DNA from: Rhodoferax sp.
GTDB taxonomy: Bacteria > Pseudomonadota > Gammaproteobacteria > Burkholderiales > Burkholderiaceae_C
DNA length: 64,000 bases
NCBI GenBank assembly: GCA_030645355.1
Contig: JAUSNJ010000081.1
Span: forward strand, 29,203-93,202
Reading direction: 5' to 3'
In this document: positions 7,458 to 23,084 of the stretch, in pieces
How positions within the stretch are numbered: the first letter of the stretch is position 1
Layout of the letters: the number at the start of each line of letters is the position of its first letter
Notes under the pieces: model-generated
The model's input: the letters and a program-made list of their open reading frames with translations, nothing else
Database searches by the model: none
Told to the model about the DNA's origin: nothing
Translations under genes and position numbers: made by a program

Positions 7458-9295
7458 GATGGATTGTCCTTTGCAGAGGTCAAGAGATCTTGGGCAGCTT
7501 CCAGCACGGGCAACCAGACCTCGAACACCATGCCGCCGGCATGGCCGATTTCATCAGCCGGACGTGCGCGCAGGGCGCCGCCATGCGCTTCGACGATGGT
7601 GCGGCAGATCGGCAGGCCCAGCCCCAAGCCGTCGGGTTTGGTGGTAAAGAATGGCTCGAACAGGTGGGCGCGTTGTTCGTCGGACAGAGTCGGGCCTTCG
7701 TCTTGGACCGCGAGGCACACTTGGCCGCTTTGAACGTGCAGCCGACAAAGCAGGGGGGCCGCATCCATGCCGGCGAGTCGGTGTGCGTCCAGCGCGTTTT
7801 TCAACAGATTGAGTAGCACCTGCTGGACCTGCAACGCGTCGACCATCACCGCCGCGCCGACGCAAGAGGAGTCGATCTGCAAACGCACTTCGGGCGCATG
7901 GGCCTGCAGCCCCCGAAACAGGGCGACCGCCTCGCTTGCCAGTTGGGAGGGATCACAGCGGCGGCGCTGAACCACCCGCTTGCGCGCCAACGCACGGATG
8001 CCTTGCAGCATACGGGCCGCGCGTTCAGCCTCAGATCCGATGTCCTGCAGCGCCTGCTTCAGTGCGTCGTCCGCCAGACGCTTTTGCGACACCCGCCGCT
8101 GCAAGCTGGCGGTGTAGTTGGCGATGGTGGCCAGCGGCTGATTAAGCTCGTGCCCCAGTGTGGCCGACAGCTCGCCCAGGATAGACAGACGCGAGAGGTG
8201 GTCCATCGCCTCTCGGTCCTTCTCCAGTTCACGGGTCAGCTTGTCGCGCTCGTCCAGACTGCGGGTGAGCTCGGCTGTGCTGCGCTTTACAAGCGCCTCC
8301 ACTCGCAGGGTGTAAAGCATGCCGAGCGCCAGCAGCGCTAGCGCACCGCCGATCACGAACCAGTACCGTCGGGCCAACGCCTCCAGCCGCGTGGCCCGCA
8401 GAAATGCGTAGGGCTCGACTTCCAGCGTGCGCAGCACGTCGTGTACGCGCTGGTAGTCGGCTGGCACCGACCAACGGGTCCCTTGGGCGTCCGGTGGCAG
8501 CGTCAGCAGGGCCAGCGCCACCTCACGCGCGAGGTCTGGCGGTACATGGGGCGAGGCCGCAAATGCCCATCCGGGGTAAAGCGAGGTGGAGGTCTGGCAC
8601 GGCAGGCGGCTGTCGGGGCGGGGCGCCACCACCCGCAAGACCCCGGGCTTCAGCCGCCCCTCGCCGATCCAGCGCTCCAGCAGGCAGGTGCGAAGAATCG
8701 CCGCGTCGGCCCGCCCCTGCAGTACCGCGTCCAGCACGCGCGTCATCGGGTACCCGGTGAACAGGCGCTCCACATCGCCCGACTCGGCGTCAATCCCCTC
8801 GCGGACCCACTCGGCAGCCACGAGCTGGTAACCGCCAAAGGCCTGCTCGGCCACCGCCGCCACGCGCTGCCCCTTGAGGCCCGCCAGCCCTTCGGGCAAC
8901 GGTCTGTCGGCGCGCACCACTACGGTCGACCCAACGGCGTGGGCTGGATCACCGCCTTCGGCAGCCGTCTGGGTCGCGATGCGGGTGGCACCGTGGCGAG
9001 CCTCGACTACCACATAGTGGCCCGGGTTGGTGATGACGAAGGCGAGTTCGTTGGCCTTCAGGGCGCGCTCCATACCAACAGGATCCAACGGATGCAGATG
9101 CAGGCGCTTGCCCGAAAGGGCCGTTGAGAGACCATCGAGCAGCGGCTGCCACTGGTGCTGGGTGTCCTGATCGTCGAGTACGGCCAGCACCCCGACATGG
9201 ATGTGCGCCTCACTGGAGGCAAGCGTCGTCGCCTCCCGCCCCCAGGCGCTGGCCGCAAGCAGCAGGCACAGGCCAACGATCAGTTGTCGGCTCAT
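7454..9295 (-). CDS. ttrS: TtrS-like sensor histidine kinase with periplasmic PBP-like sensor
   Basis: A 613-residue kinase from the ATG at 9295, chosen because GGGAGGA lies 10 nt upstream and a signal peptide follows (MSRQLIVGLCLLLAASAWG). A PhnD-type periplasmic binding domain (about 30-300) is followed by a transmembrane helix (FVIGGALALLALGMLYTL), a coiled coil, the HisKA H-box (LGHELNQPLA), the N-box LLKNALDAH and the G-box DGLGLGLPICRTI. This is the layout of TtrS, which senses tetrathionate. The open frame continues upstream to 9481 but that extension lacks coding character. Confidence 0.8.
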   Translation of the reverse strand: MSRQLIVGLCLLLAASAWGREATTLASSEAHIHVGVLAVLDDQDTQHQWQPLLDGLSTALSGKRLHLHPLDPVGMERALKANELAFVITNPGHYVVVEARHGATRIATQTAAEGGDPAHAVGSTVVVRADRPLPEGLAGLKGQRVAAVAEQAFGGYQLVAAEWVREGIDAESGDVERLFTGYPMTRVLDAVLQGRADAAILRTCLLERWIGEGRLKPGVLRVVAPRPDSRLPCQTSTSLYPGWAFAASPHVPPDLAREVALALLTLPPDAQGTRWSVPADYQRVHDVLRTLEVEPYAFLRATRLEALARRYWFVIGGALALLALGMLYTLRVEALVKRSTAELTRSLDERDKLTRELEKDREAMDHLSRLSILGELSATLGHELNQPLATIANYTASLQRRVSQKRLADDALKQALQDIGSEAERAARMLQGIRALARKRVVQRRRCDPSQLASEAVALFRGLQAHAPEVRLQIDSSCVGAAVMVDALQVQQVLLNLLKNALDAHRLAGMDAAPLLCRLHVQSGQVCLAVQDEGPTLSDEQRAHLFEPFFTTKPDGLGLGLPICRTIVEAHGGALRARPADEIGHAGGMVFEVWLPVLEAAQDLLTSAKDNPS

Positions 9296-9523
9296 AAGAG
9301 CGCAGTCCTCCCGCAGCTTCTGCCCGCCGCCGCGAGAGGCATTCCTCCAAAAAGCCTTGAGCATTTTTGCCATCCAGCCCCCGTGAAATAAGAATATTCC
9401 GCTACAAATACAGGAGCAAATTGATTTTTCTGGCGTTCTGTCTGTCGCCCCACTTGATACTGGTGCCCGCCGTTCGTCCATGCCCCGTCATGAACGCCAA
9501 CTGCGCAACGTTACAGGTTTAAC

Positions 9524-12250
<2,727 letters not shown>

Positions 12251-12449
12251 GGCGGTGGGCTGCGGTTGTGGGCAAGCGGGAGTCAACACAAATAGTAGTC
12301 ATGTACTTGATGCAGGACTTAACCAAAATCAACGTTTTGGACTGCGACCGCTGGCGCGCGAACGCAATCGCCTTGATCTTTGTCAACTGGGGGGCGCCGT
12401 TTAGCAGGTTCAATCAATCATTGAACTCTTTCATTGACAGGAATCGCCC

Positions 12450-13718
<1,269 letters not shown>

Positions 13719-13738
13719 CGGCGCTGCGTCACCAACCG

Positions 13739-14017
13739 CTAGGCGACGATCACGCCCTTCCAGAACGCGATACGGCCCTTGATTTGCGCCGCCTCGGGTT
13801 TGGGGTCGGCGTAGTACCAGACGGCATCGGGGTTCATCTCGCCATTGACGATCAATGAGTAGTAGCTGGCCTGGCCCTTCCAGGGGCATGTGGTCTTGTG
13901 GTTGCTGAAGGTTACAAATTCACGTTTCAAAGCCGTCTCGGGGAAATAGTGGTTGCCCTCCACGACCACGGTGTCTGTGCTCTCGGCGATGACGGTGTCT
14001 TTCCAGATGGCTCTCAT
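13739..14017 (-). CDS. DUF427 domain protein
   Basis: A 92-residue protein from the ATG at 14017, which has AAGGAG 7 nt upstream and overlaps the egtD stop by 4 nt (ATGA). The sequence MRAIWKDTVIAES...NHYFP...TTCPWKG...YY is the DUF427 signature, a small beta-rich domain of unknown chemistry. As the last gene of an ergothioneine operon it may bind or modify a histidine/thiol metabolite, but this is only guilt by association. Confidence 0.85.
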   Translation of the reverse strand: MRAIWKDTVIAESTDTVVVEGNHYFPETALKREFVTFSNHKTTCPWKGQASYYSLIVNGEMNPDAVWYYADPKPEAAQIKGRIAFWKGVIVA

Positions 14018-15003
14018 GCGGTGCTCCTTGAGTTTGGTGCGTCCAGCCACAGCAGGCAGAACGAGTGGTCGGCATCGGCCCAGGTCTGGCCCGGCGTAAA
14101 ACCTGCGCGCAGCGCCAGCTGGTGCAGACCGTCCACGGTGAATTTGTACGAGTTTTCGGTGTGCAGGGTTTCCCCTTGCGCAAACCGGTAGGTCGCGCCG
14201 TCGACATTGACCGTCTGCTGGCAGGTGCTGACCAGGTGCATTTCAATGCGCTGGTACGGCGCGTTGTAGAAGGCACTGTGGGCAAACTGGTGGAGCTGGA
14301 AATTGGCGCCCAACTCGCGGTTGGCCCGGACCAGCACATTGCGGTTGAAGTCGGCGGTGATGCCCTGGGCATCGTTGTAGGCGGCGTGCAGCACAGCCGG
14401 GCTCTTGACCAGGTCCACCCCCAGGATCAACGCACCGCCTTCCAGCGTTTTCGCGCACATCTGCATGAAGCGCAGCGCGTCCTGCGGTTCGAAATTGCCC
14501 AGCGTCGAGCCCGGAAAAAACCCCACCCGTCGGCCCTGGGGCGGCACATCGGGCGGCAGCACCAGCACCTGGGTGTAGTCGGCCACCAGGGGTTCCACCT
14601 CCAGCGCGGGGTAGGCCAGGCGCATGCGCTGGGCGGCGTCCAGCAGGTGACCTTCGGAGATGTCGATGGGCACGTAGCGTTGCGGGCGGTCCAACGCGTC
14701 GAGCAGCACGCGGACCTTTTCCATGGAGCCGGATCCAAACTCGACGATCTCGGTATGCGGTCCGATATGCAGGGCGATTTCACGCGCATGCTTGCGCAGA
14801 ATGGCCAGCTCGGTGCGGGTGGGGTAGTACTCCGGCAAGTCGCAGATGCGGTCGAACAGGGCCGAGCCCTGGGCGTCGTAAAAGTACTTGGGGGAGATGA
14901 TCTTTTGCTGGCGTGCCAGCCCGCGCTTGAGGTCGCGCAGGAATTCCTGTGGGGGCAGATCGGGCGCGTCGTTGGCGTTGGCGTAGGCCAGGTTGTCTTT
15001 CAT
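14014..15003 (-). CDS. egtD: L-histidine N-alpha-methyltransferase EgtD (ergothioneine biosynthesis)
   Basis: A 329-residue SAM-dependent enzyme that trimethylates histidine to hercynine. The motifs FDRICDLPEYYPTRTE, EIVEFGSGSMEKVR and GFFPGSTLGNF are characteristic of EgtD. The ATG at 15003 overlaps the egtB stop by 4 nt (ATGA). The frame runs 74 codons further upstream but that part lies inside egtB in another frame. Its immediate pairing with EgtB makes the ergothioneine assignment secure. Confidence 0.93.
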   Translation of the reverse strand: MKDNLAYANANDAPDLPPQEFLRDLKRGLARQQKIISPKYFYDAQGSALFDRICDLPEYYPTRTELAILRKHAREIALHIGPHTEIVEFGSGSMEKVRVLLDALDRPQRYVPIDISEGHLLDAAQRMRLAYPALEVEPLVADYTQVLVLPPDVPPQGRRVGFFPGSTLGNFEPQDALRFMQMCAKTLEGGALILGVDLVKSPAVLHAAYNDAQGITADFNRNVLVRANRELGANFQLHQFAHSAFYNAPYQRIEMHLVSTCQQTVNVDGATYRFAQGETLHTENSYKFTVDGLHQLALRAGFTPGQTWADADHSFCLLWLDAPNSRSTA

Positions 15004-16274
15004 GCGGTGTCCTTTGCCAGCCGGATGCCCGAGATCTGCCAGCGCGCTGCTGGCGGGAAAAAGTTGCGGTAGGTCTTGCGGCCATGGCCAGCGGGTGTGG
15101 CGCTGCTGGCGCCGCGCAGAACCTGTTGGCCGACCATGAATTTTCCGTTGTACTCCCGTACCGCGCCGCTGCGGGCACGAAAGCCCGGATAAGGCTCGTA
15201 CGCGGAGCGCGTCCATTGCCAGCAATGGCCCAGCATCTGGGTGATGAGCGGCAGGTCAAACGCTGCCTCCCATTCAAACTCCGTGGGCAGGCGCGCGCCC
15301 GACCACTCGGCGAAGGCACAGGCCTCGTAAAAACTCACATGGGTCAGCGGCGCTGCGGGGTCCAGGCTCTGGACGCCTTGCGCGCCAAATACCTGCCAGT
15401 GGCCGGCTGGAGCCCGCGGGTCATCCGGTGCCAGCCAGTAGGCCGGTGCGCTGAGACCCTCGCTCTGCACCGCGGCCCAGCCGTCGGACAACCACCAGTC
15501 GGCCTGGCGGTAGCCACCATCTTCCATGAAGGCCAGGTATTCGCCGCAGGTTACCAGCCGGTCGGCGATCTGGAACGGGTGCACCAGCACCTGGTGCCGC
15601 GGGGTTTCGTTGTCGAAGGCGAAACCCGGGCCGCCGTGGCCGATGGCCCGAACGTCGCCCGCAACCGCCAGCCACTGCGGCTCTGACGCCGAGTTCGACG
15701 CGCTGTTGGTGGACGGCGGACCCGGTTGGTAGGCCGGTAGCAAGGGGTTGCACGACAGCAGGTGCAGGATGTCGGTCTGTATCAGTTCCTGGTGCTGCTC
15801 TTCGTGGTTCAGGCCCAACTCAATGAGGCTGGTGGCCTCTTGCCAGCGGACATCATCGGCCGTGGCCATGAACCGCTGCATGGCCGCGTCGACGTGCGCG
15901 CGGTAGGCGTGGATGGCGGCCAGTGGCGGGCGCGTCAACAGTCCGCGCTGGGGCCGCGGGTGGCGTGGTCCAAGGGCTTCGTAGTACGAGTTGAACAGGT
16001 AGGCGTAGTGCGGGTCGAAGGCCTGGTACGCGGGCTCCAAAGGCTGCAGGACGACGGCCTCAAAAAACCAGCTGGTGTGGGCCAGATGCCATTTGGTCGG
16101 GCTGGCGTCGGGTATGGATTGCACGCATTGGTCTTCCGCCGACAGGGGCTGCACCAGCGCCAGCGTGCCAGCCCGCACCGCGGCATAACGGCGGGCCAGT
16201 TCGATGCGGCCGGGTGCAGCGGCAGAGGACGGTAAAGGGTGGTCGGCGGAGCGCATGCTGGGGCCGATTGTCAC
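15000..16274 (-). CDS. egtB: Ergothioneine sulfoxide synthase EgtB
   Basis: A 424-residue non-haem iron enzyme that joins hercynine to a thiol and oxidises it. The N-terminal DinB-like domain carries the iron ligands, KWHLAHTSWFFE and LNHEEQHQELI (HxxxH), and the C-terminal FGE-sulfatase domain holds VSFYEACAFAEWSGARLPTEFEWE and GASSATPAGHGRKTYRNFF. The GTG at 16274 overlaps the gor stop (GTGA); an ATG at 16256 is the alternative. No egtA or egtC is nearby, so the sulfur donor may be cysteine or glutathione rather than gamma-glutamylcysteine. Confidence 0.92.
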   Translation of the reverse strand: MTIGPSMRSADHPLPSSAAAPGRIELARRYAAVRAGTLALVQPLSAEDQCVQSIPDASPTKWHLAHTSWFFEAVVLQPLEPAYQAFDPHYAYLFNSYYEALGPRHPRPQRGLLTRPPLAAIHAYRAHVDAAMQRFMATADDVRWQEATSLIELGLNHEEQHQELIQTDILHLLSCNPLLPAYQPGPPSTNSASNSASEPQWLAVAGDVRAIGHGGPGFAFDNETPRHQVLVHPFQIADRLVTCGEYLAFMEDGGYRQADWWLSDGWAAVQSEGLSAPAYWLAPDDPRAPAGHWQVFGAQGVQSLDPAAPLTHVSFYEACAFAEWSGARLPTEFEWEAAFDLPLITQMLGHCWQWTRSAYEPYPGFRARSGAVREYNGKFMVGQQVLRGASSATPAGHGRKTYRNFFPPAARWQISGIRLAKDTA

Positions 16275-17635
16275 AGGTTGTGCTGTACCGTGGGGGTGCG
16301 CAGGGTTACCAGTTCTTCCGCCGCCGTGGGGTGCACGGCCAGCGTGGCGTCAAACGCGCTTTTGGTCGCCTGCAACTGCATCGCCACGCCGACCAGCTGG
16401 GCCATCTCGCCGGTGTCCGGCCCGACACCGTGAAAGCCCAGCACGCGGTCGGTGTCGCGGTCCACCAGCAGCTTGAGCAGCATCTTGCCCGGGTGGCCCG
16501 ACAGCGTGGCCTTCATCGGGCGAAACGTCGAGCGGTACACATCGAGGCGGGGGTGGCGTTCCAGCGCTCCCTGCTCGGTCAGTCCCACCACGCCGACCTC
16601 CGGCGTGGTGAACACGGCGGTGGGAATCAGCGTGTGGTCCACGCTGCGCGGCGTCTGGCCAAACACGGTGTCGGCAAAGGCGTGGCCCTCGCGGATGGCC
16701 ATGGGCGTCAGGTTGACCCGGTTGGTCACGTCGCCCACGGCGTAGACGCCAGGCACGGTGGTCTGGCTGTAGTCATCCACGGGAATGGCGCCGTGGGCAT
16801 CGAGCGCAATGCCCACGGCTTCCAGGCCCAGACCGTGGGTATTGGGCATGCGGCCCAACGCCCGCAACACGCAATCGGCGGCGGTGATGTCGCCGTTGTC
16901 CAGTTCGACCCGTAGACCGTCGTCGGTCTGGGTGATGCCCGTGACGTGGCGGCCAAAATCCAGTTGCAGGCCACTGTGCACCAGGTCCTGCGCCAGGTGG
17001 GCGCGCACATCGTCGTCAAAGCCACGCAGGATTTGCGGTCCGCGCACCACCACGCGCACGCTGGCGCCCAGGCGCTGCAGCACACAGGCCAGCTCCAGCG
17101 CGATGTAGCCCGCGCCCTGCACCACCACCCGCTGGGGCAGCGCAGCCAGATCGAAGAAACCATTGGAATCAATCGAAAGCTCATGGCCCTTTATGCCTCC
17201 AGCCCTCGTCGGTATTGCTCCGGTCGCTATCAAAATGTGACTACCCCGCAGTTGGGTGCCGTCTGCCAGGGCGACGGTGCGGTGGTCTGTGAGATGCGCC
17301 CGCCCGGTGAAGATCTGCACACCGGCGGCCAGCAGGTTGCTGCGGTAGATGGCTTCCAGCCGCGCGACTTCGGTGTCGCGGTTGGCTTTGAGCCTGGCCC
17401 AGTCAAAGCGCGGGGACTCCAGTGTCCAGCCGTAGCCTGCCGCCTCGTCAAATTCCTGGGCAAAGCGGGAGGCATAGACCATCAGTTTCTTGGGCACGCA
17501 GCCACGGATGACACAGGTGCCGCCCAGCCGGTATTCCTCCACCAGTGCCACACGGGCACCGTGGCCGGCCGCGATTCGGGCCGCGCGCACACCGCCCGAA
17601 CCACCACCCACCACCACCAGATCAAATTCAGACAT
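16271..17635 (-). CDS. gor: Glutathione-disulfide reductase
   Basis: A 454-residue FAD/NADPH disulfide reductase keeping glutathione reduced. FAD motif VVVGGGSGGVRAARIA, redox-active disulfide GGTCVIRGCVPKK (the CVIRGCVPKK form of the plant-type subfamily), NADPH domain QGAGYIALELACVLQRLGASV, and the C-terminal active-site HPTAAEELVTLR are present. It is the first gene of a tightly overlapping operon with egtB, egtD and a DUF427 gene, so glutathione recycling and ergothioneine synthesis share a promoter in the 110-bp gap to acnA. Codons 132-145 coincide with a 42-bp repeat copy. Confidence 0.93.
   Translation of the reverse strand: MSEFDLVVVGGGSGGVRAARIAAGHGARVALVEEYRLGGTCVIRGCVPKKLMVYASRFAQEFDEAAGYGWTLESPRFDWARLKANRDTEVARLEAIYRSNLLAAGVQIFTGRAHLTDHRTVALADGTQLRGSHILIATGAIPTRAGGIKGHELSIDSNGFFDLAALPQRVVVQGAGYIALELACVLQRLGASVRVVVRGPQILRGFDDDVRAHLAQDLVHSGLQLDFGRHVTGITQTDDGLRVELDNGDITAADCVLRALGRMPNTHGLGLEAVGIALDAHGAIPVDDYSQTTVPGVYAVGDVTNRVNLTPMAIREGHAFADTVFGQTPRSVDHTLIPTAVFTTPEVGVVGLTEQGALERHPRLDVYRSTFRPMKATLSGHPGKMLLKLLVDRDTDRVLGFHGVGPDTGEMAQLVGVAMQLQATKSAFDATLAVHPTAAEELVTLRTPTVQHNL
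17201..17242 (-). repeat. 42-bp interspersed repeat, copy 2 (inside gor, degenerate last arm)
   Basis: On the + strand AGCCCTCGT is at 17201 and GCTATCAAA at 17226, the same 26-nt register as the other copies; the last arm (GTGAC for ATAGC) is degenerate. It covers gor codons 132-145 exactly, encoding SHILIATGAIPTRA. ILIATG is conserved in glutathione reductases anyway, so this half could be convergence; the PTRA half departs from what I recall as usual (GGRPxRP). Confidence 0.5.
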
Positions 17636-17745
17636 GGGACCCCTTTTTTATACCCGCCAAGCGCCGCTGACATCGGTCTGCGCAATGAAAGGTTAACGCC
17701 ATACTGCCAGAATGTGCTGCATTGCCGTTGCACCAGGAGTAGTCG

Positions 17746-20655
<2,910 letters not shown>

Positions 20656-20674
20656 ATGGTCCGTGCGCCGGGCG

Positions 20675-22195
20675 TCAGGCCCGAGCTGCGACGCGGCTTG
20701 CGCGCTTGCGTGCAGGGGCCTTGACCGGTGCTGACTTGGCCGGCGCCACGGTCCCCAGCGCCTCGGGTGGCACCGGGGCCTGTGCGCGCGCCAGCTCCAG
20801 CAGCATGCGGTGTTCGGCCAGCAGCGCATCGGCCAGGTCGTTGACGTCCGGCACGGCACGCCGGCAGGCGATCAGACCGTAGTCCAGGCGGCCGTTGTAG
20901 CTCTGCACCGTGACGTTGAGCGCCATGCTGTGCGAGGGGATGGACACCGGGTAGTAGCTCACCACCTTGGCGCCGGCAAAGTACAACTGCACCGGAATGC
21001 CGGCCACGTTGGAGATGATCAGATTGGCCAGCGGCGGCATGACATTGGCCAGGCGCGAGCGGCTGAACAGCGAGGCCAGTGCCGACATCAACCACGGCGC
21101 TGCCGGCAGCGGAAAGTCGGTTGGAATGGCGGCCTTGAAGCGGCCCATCATCTCCTTGGTGGTGGCCGAGGCGGCGTGGATTTTGCGGATGCGCTCCAAC
21201 GGGTCTTTGATGTCGGTGGCCAGCCCCATGGTGACCATGCTGACCTGGTTGTTGTTGGAGGTGTCGCCTTCCGCACGCAGGCTCACCGGCACCGCCGCCA
21301 CCAGGGGTTTGGCTGGCAGGTCGCCGTTTTCCTTCAGGTAGGTGCGTAGCGCGCCGGCGGTGGTGGCCATGACCACATCATTGAGCGACACGCCCAGCAG
21401 CTTGGCAATCAGCTTGACCTCGGCCAGCGGCACGGTGCGCCCGGCAAAGGTGCGCTGGTTGGTGATGGCGACGTTCAGCGGCGTGCGTGGCGCAAACAGC
21501 GTCAGGCCCTTGGGCAGCGACCAGTCACGCTTGCCGTGCGCGTCCTTCTCGGGGATCAATGCACTCTTTGCCGAGCGCAGCACCAGCGGCAAGGACTTCA
21601 CCAGACCCACCGACTGGGCCACCGTGTTGCGCACGGCGGCGCCCAGCAGTTCTGCCACGCCCAGTTGGTAGTGGTGGCGCCGCCCGCGTGGACGGGGCGG
21701 CTTGATGACACGACCGGTGGCCTCCAGGTCAAACAGGGCCTTGGCCACGGCCACGCCGGCCTGGCCGTCCAGCCCGGCATGGTGGGCCTTGATGTAGAGG
21801 GCCACCTGGCCGCTCTTCAGGCCGTCAATCACAAACAGCTCCCACAGCGGACGGCTGCGGTCCAACAGGCTGGAGTGCAGCCGGGCCACGTACTGCTGCA
21901 ACTGGCGGTTGGTGCCGGGCTTGGGTAGGGTGACATGGCGGATGTGGTAGTCCAGGTCGATGTCCTCGTCCTCCACCCACACCGGGTTGGAAATATCGAG
22001 CGGCATCAGCGCCAGCTTGCGGGTAAAGACCTCGGCCAGATGCAGGCGCTGCGCCAGCATGGCCTTAGTGTCTTCAAAGAAATCGCCGGTATAACCTTCC
22101 GGCAAATCGAGCACGTTGAGCGAGCCGATATGCATGGGCATTTCGGGCGACTCCAGGTGCAAAAACGCCGAATCCACGCCGCTGAGATGTTTCAT
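20675..22195 (-). CDS. Wax ester synthase/diacylglycerol O-acyltransferase (WS/DGAT)
   Basis: A 506-residue bifunctional acyltransferase that makes wax esters or triacylglycerol from acyl-CoA. The catalytic motif HHAGLDG is in YIKAHHAGLDGQAG, the N-terminus MKHLSGVDSAFLHLESP is typical, and the conserved NLIISNVAGIP block is near the C-terminus. The ATG at 22195 follows AAAGGAC; the frame is open a little further upstream without coding support. A Lys/Ala/Arg-rich tail ends the protein. With a 3-hydroxybutyryl-CoA dehydrogenase nearby, the cell may store carbon as neutral lipid and polyhydroxyalkanoate, which is an inference. Confidence 0.9.
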   Translation of the reverse strand: MKHLSGVDSAFLHLESPEMPMHIGSLNVLDLPEGYTGDFFEDTKAMLAQRLHLAEVFTRKLALMPLDISNPVWVEDEDIDLDYHIRHVTLPKPGTNRQLQQYVARLHSSLLDRSRPLWELFVIDGLKSGQVALYIKAHHAGLDGQAGVAVAKALFDLEATGRVIKPPRPRGRRHHYQLGVAELLGAAVRNTVAQSVGLVKSLPLVLRSAKSALIPEKDAHGKRDWSLPKGLTLFAPRTPLNVAITNQRTFAGRTVPLAEVKLIAKLLGVSLNDVVMATTAGALRTYLKENGDLPAKPLVAAVPVSLRAEGDTSNNNQVSMVTMGLATDIKDPLERIRKIHAASATTKEMMGRFKAAIPTDFPLPAAPWLMSALASLFSRSRLANVMPPLANLIISNVAGIPVQLYFAGAKVVSYYPVSIPSHSMALNVTVQSYNGRLDYGLIACRRAVPDVNDLADALLAEHRMLLELARAQAPVPPEALGTVAPAKSAPVKAPARKRASRVAARA

Positions 22196-22377
22196 GCCCG
22201 AGGTCCTTTTTGCAAAAGTATTGGATACGGCGAAGACGATAGCAGCACCCCGGCGCCCGCGCAATAACGCGGGTGACAAGCGGCTGGCAGTGCGTTTTGG
22301 TCCTGACGCCAGCACGGATTTCCCTCCAACGCAATAATGTGCCTTCCCCCATCTTTAACAACCCAGGAGATCTACAA

Positions 22378-23049
22378 ATGAAACAGTTCCCACGTTCTGC
22401 GGTCGGCGTTCTTCTCTCCATTGCGGCGGTTGGTGCCGCGCTGACGCCCGCGGCGCAGGCCCAGCCCGCCGGCATGTCGTTTTTTGTGACCAGCGCCGGC
22501 AAGGGCAATGGTGCGGATCTGGGGGGGCTGGCGGGTGCCGATGCGCACTGTGCGGCGCTGGCCAAGGCGGCCGGTGCGACGCACACAGGGTGGCGCGCCT
22601 ACCTGAGCACCACCAAGACGGCGACCGAACCTGGCGTCAACGCACGCGACCGCATCGGCAAGGGGCCATGGCAAAACGTCAAGGGCGTCGTAGTGGCGAA
22701 AGGTGTTGACGACCTGCATTCCGATTCAACCAACGTCACCAAGCTCACGGCCCTGACCGAAAAGGGCGATCCGGTCAGCGGCCGGGGCGACACGGTCAAC
22801 ACCCATGACATGCTGACCGGTTCAGACCCGGCTGGCCGGTACTCCACGGCCGGCGGTGACACCACCTGCGGCAACTGGACCAAGAGCGGGGAAGGCTCGG
22901 CCATCGTCGGCCACCATGACCGTATGGGTATCGGCGAAGCCTGGGATGCGAAGTCGTGGAACTCATCCCATGGCTCGCGCGGCTGTAGCCAGGACAATCT
23001 GAAGGGCTCCGGCGGGGCGGGTCTGTTCTATTGCTTCGCGGCCAACTGA
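22378..23049 (+). CDS. Secreted DUF1554-like (C-type-lectin-fold) protein
   Basis: A 223-residue exported protein: signal peptide 1-28 (…[15 protein letters not shown]) and a mature domain starting [30 protein letters not shown], the DUF1554-type start, with paired cysteines and the end [14 protein letters not shown] precedes the ATG at 22378. It stops 35 bp before a CusR-like response regulator on the same strand and may be cotranscribed with it. Function is unknown; the fold is related to C-type lectin/endostatin domains and often found in surface or extracellular proteins. Confidence 0.75.
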   Translation: MKQFPRSAVGVLLSIAAVGAALTPAAQAQPAGMSFFVTSAGKGNGADLGGLAGADAHCAALAKAAGATHTGWRAYLSTTKTATEPGVNARDRIGKGPWQNVKGVVVAKGVDDLHSDSTNVTKLTALTEKGDPVSGRGDTVNTHDMLTGSDPAGRYSTAGGDTTCGNWTKSGEGSAIVGHHDRMGIGEAWDAKSWNSSHGSRGCSQDNLKGSGGAGLFYCFAAN

Positions 23050-23084
23050 CGGGCGGCTGCGTACCCGGTGTCACCCGCAGCTCC

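Noticed and set aside
8441..9127. Long plus-strand open frame opposite ttrS, and similar long antisense frames under ppdK, recN and egtB
   Set aside because: They are mirror frames of GC-rich genes with no recognisable domain or ribosome site.
9296..9481. N-terminal extension of the TtrS-like kinase
   Set aside because: The frame is open, but the extension is Cys/Arg-rich without family resemblance, while a good ribosome site and signal peptide exist at 9295.
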